Source: Rhodospirillaceae bacterium
Lineage (GTDB): Bacteria; Pseudomonadota; Alphaproteobacteria; UBA7985
DNA: 16,290 bases
Assembly: GCA_002700865.1 (NCBI GenBank)
Contig: PAFB01000104.1
Coordinates: forward strand, 1 to 16,290
Direction of reading: 5' to 3'
How positions within the stretch are numbered: position 1 is the first letter of the stretch; each line of letters opens with the position of its first letter. The notes below the pieces were generated by a model. It saw nothing but the letters and a program-made list of their open reading frames with translations. It was not told the origin of the DNA and searched no databases. Below, one piece after another: positions 16,022-16,290 of this stretch. Both the position numbers and the translations under genes were made by a program.

Positions 16022-16204
16022 GAAGTGATTCGTTTGGCCTGAAGAAAAAGTGAAAAAATCTACATTTTTATCTAGAATCTTAGTGAATCCTCAGATATAT
16101 AAAGTTTTAAGGAATTGGCGGCGTCGTTCCCCCGTAAGCCCAGCCGTCAGTCCCTCATTGGGAGGCAGGTTCCCCGACCTGTCTCCCTCCCCCCCTTTTT
16201 TTTT
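16022..16204 (+). ncRNA. Candidate small RNA of about 180 nt
   Basis: The plus-strand promoter at 15986-16015 and the strong terminator at 16160-16204 bracket about 183 bases. No ATG lies in this interval and the only longer frame, from a GTG at 16050, reads through the terminator to 16268. The 3' part is rich in C and U (CTCCCTCC and a C7 run). Divergent to the MipA-like gene. The start is inferred from the promoter only. Confidence 0.35.
16160..16204 (+). terminator. Rho-independent terminator, plus strand
   Basis: An eleven-base stem, GGGAGGCAGGT (16160-16170) against ACCTGTCTCCC (16177-16187) with one G-U pair, a six-base loop, then TCC, more C and nine T bases (16196-16204). The hairpin is unusually long and the tract of C before the Ts is odd, but the pattern is convincing. 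Confidence 0.75.
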
Positions 16205-16232
16205 AATCAAGACCGTGATCTGGCCACGCAAC

Positions 16233-16263
16233 AAAAAAGCGCGCCCTGTTTCCAAGGCACGCT
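16233..16263 (-). terminator. Rho-independent terminator of a minus-strand gene at the right border
   Basis: On the minus strand AGCGTGCC pairs with GGCGCGCT (eight bases with one U-G pair, 16256-16263 and 16238-16245), with a ten-base loop, followed by TTTTTT. It implies that a minus-strand gene ends just to the right, at or beyond the window border. Its stop is not clearly inside the window. Confidence 0.6.
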
Positions 16264-16290
16264 CTTAAGTGTGTAGCAGCACGAGTTGAC

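Larger units (their letters stand above)
15858..16290. other. AT-rich intergenic region without recognised protein gene
   Basis: This stretch holds the candidate promoter, candidate small RNA and the two terminators listed separately, and presumably the minus-strand promoter of the MipA-like gene, for which I found no convincing -35/-10 pair. It is more AT-rich than the coding parts up to about 16110. A frame from 16050 to 16268 (72 codons) was not accepted as a gene. Confidence 0.5.

Noticed and set aside
16050..16268. 72-codon frame from a GTG at 16050
   Set aside because: It has only a weak ribosome site and would read through the strong plus-strand terminator at 16160-16204, so I prefer a noncoding transcript.

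Overview
The window looks like chromosomal DNA of a moderately GC-rich alphaproteobacterium. The evidence is the mix of families: SapC, extensin-like C-terminal domain, DUF882/MepK-type endopeptidase, YcjX/YcjF pair, YcgN (UPF0260) and MipA/OmpV. The genus cannot be fixed by eye. I see no phage, transposon, CRISPR array, rRNA or tRNA. Gene density is high and almost every gene belongs to envelope biology or signalling.

Region 1 (1-3421, minus strand) is the most unusual part. It is a four-gene cluster read right to left: a small soluble coiled-coil protein; a 654-aa single-pass membrane protein with a cytosolic N-terminal region and a periplasmic BON-like plus divergent OmpA-like part; a Ras/Rab-like small GTPase with Gly at the position of the catalytic Gln; and the first 122 codons of a PAS-like protein cut by the window edge. 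The coiled-coil protein and the membrane protein share an N-terminal helix motif (LxxLRxLxxGxD type), which suggests a common binding partner. I infer a GTPase switch coupled to an envelope anchor; the function is unknown.

Region 2 (3696-5026, plus) is a two-gene overlapping unit: SapC-family protein and a pyridoxamine-phosphate-oxidase-like flavoprotein. Region 3 (5055-9269) has a minus-strand lipoprotein divergent from a plus-strand YcbB/LdtD-type L,D-transpeptidase. A DUF882 (MepK-like) murein endopeptidase and a TetR-family regulator follow the transpeptidase. The transpeptidase makes 3-3 crosslinks and MepK-type enzymes cleave them, so the pair is a make/break module. The divergent promoter region holds three short palindromes.

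Region 4 (9292-14424) has a minus-strand YcgN cysteine-cluster protein, then a plus-strand run: alpha/beta hydrolase, extensin-like (M15-type fold) protein, YcjX-type GTPase, YcjF-type membrane protein and a 78-aa membrane protein. The YcjX gene is split by an apparent one-base insertion in a T run.

Region 5 (14425-16290) has a minus-strand MipA/OmpV outer-membrane protein with a clear terminator. An AT-rich stretch follows with a plus-strand promoter and strong terminator that together could define a small RNA of about 180 nt. A minus-strand terminator near the right edge implies another minus-strand gene ending just beyond or at the border.
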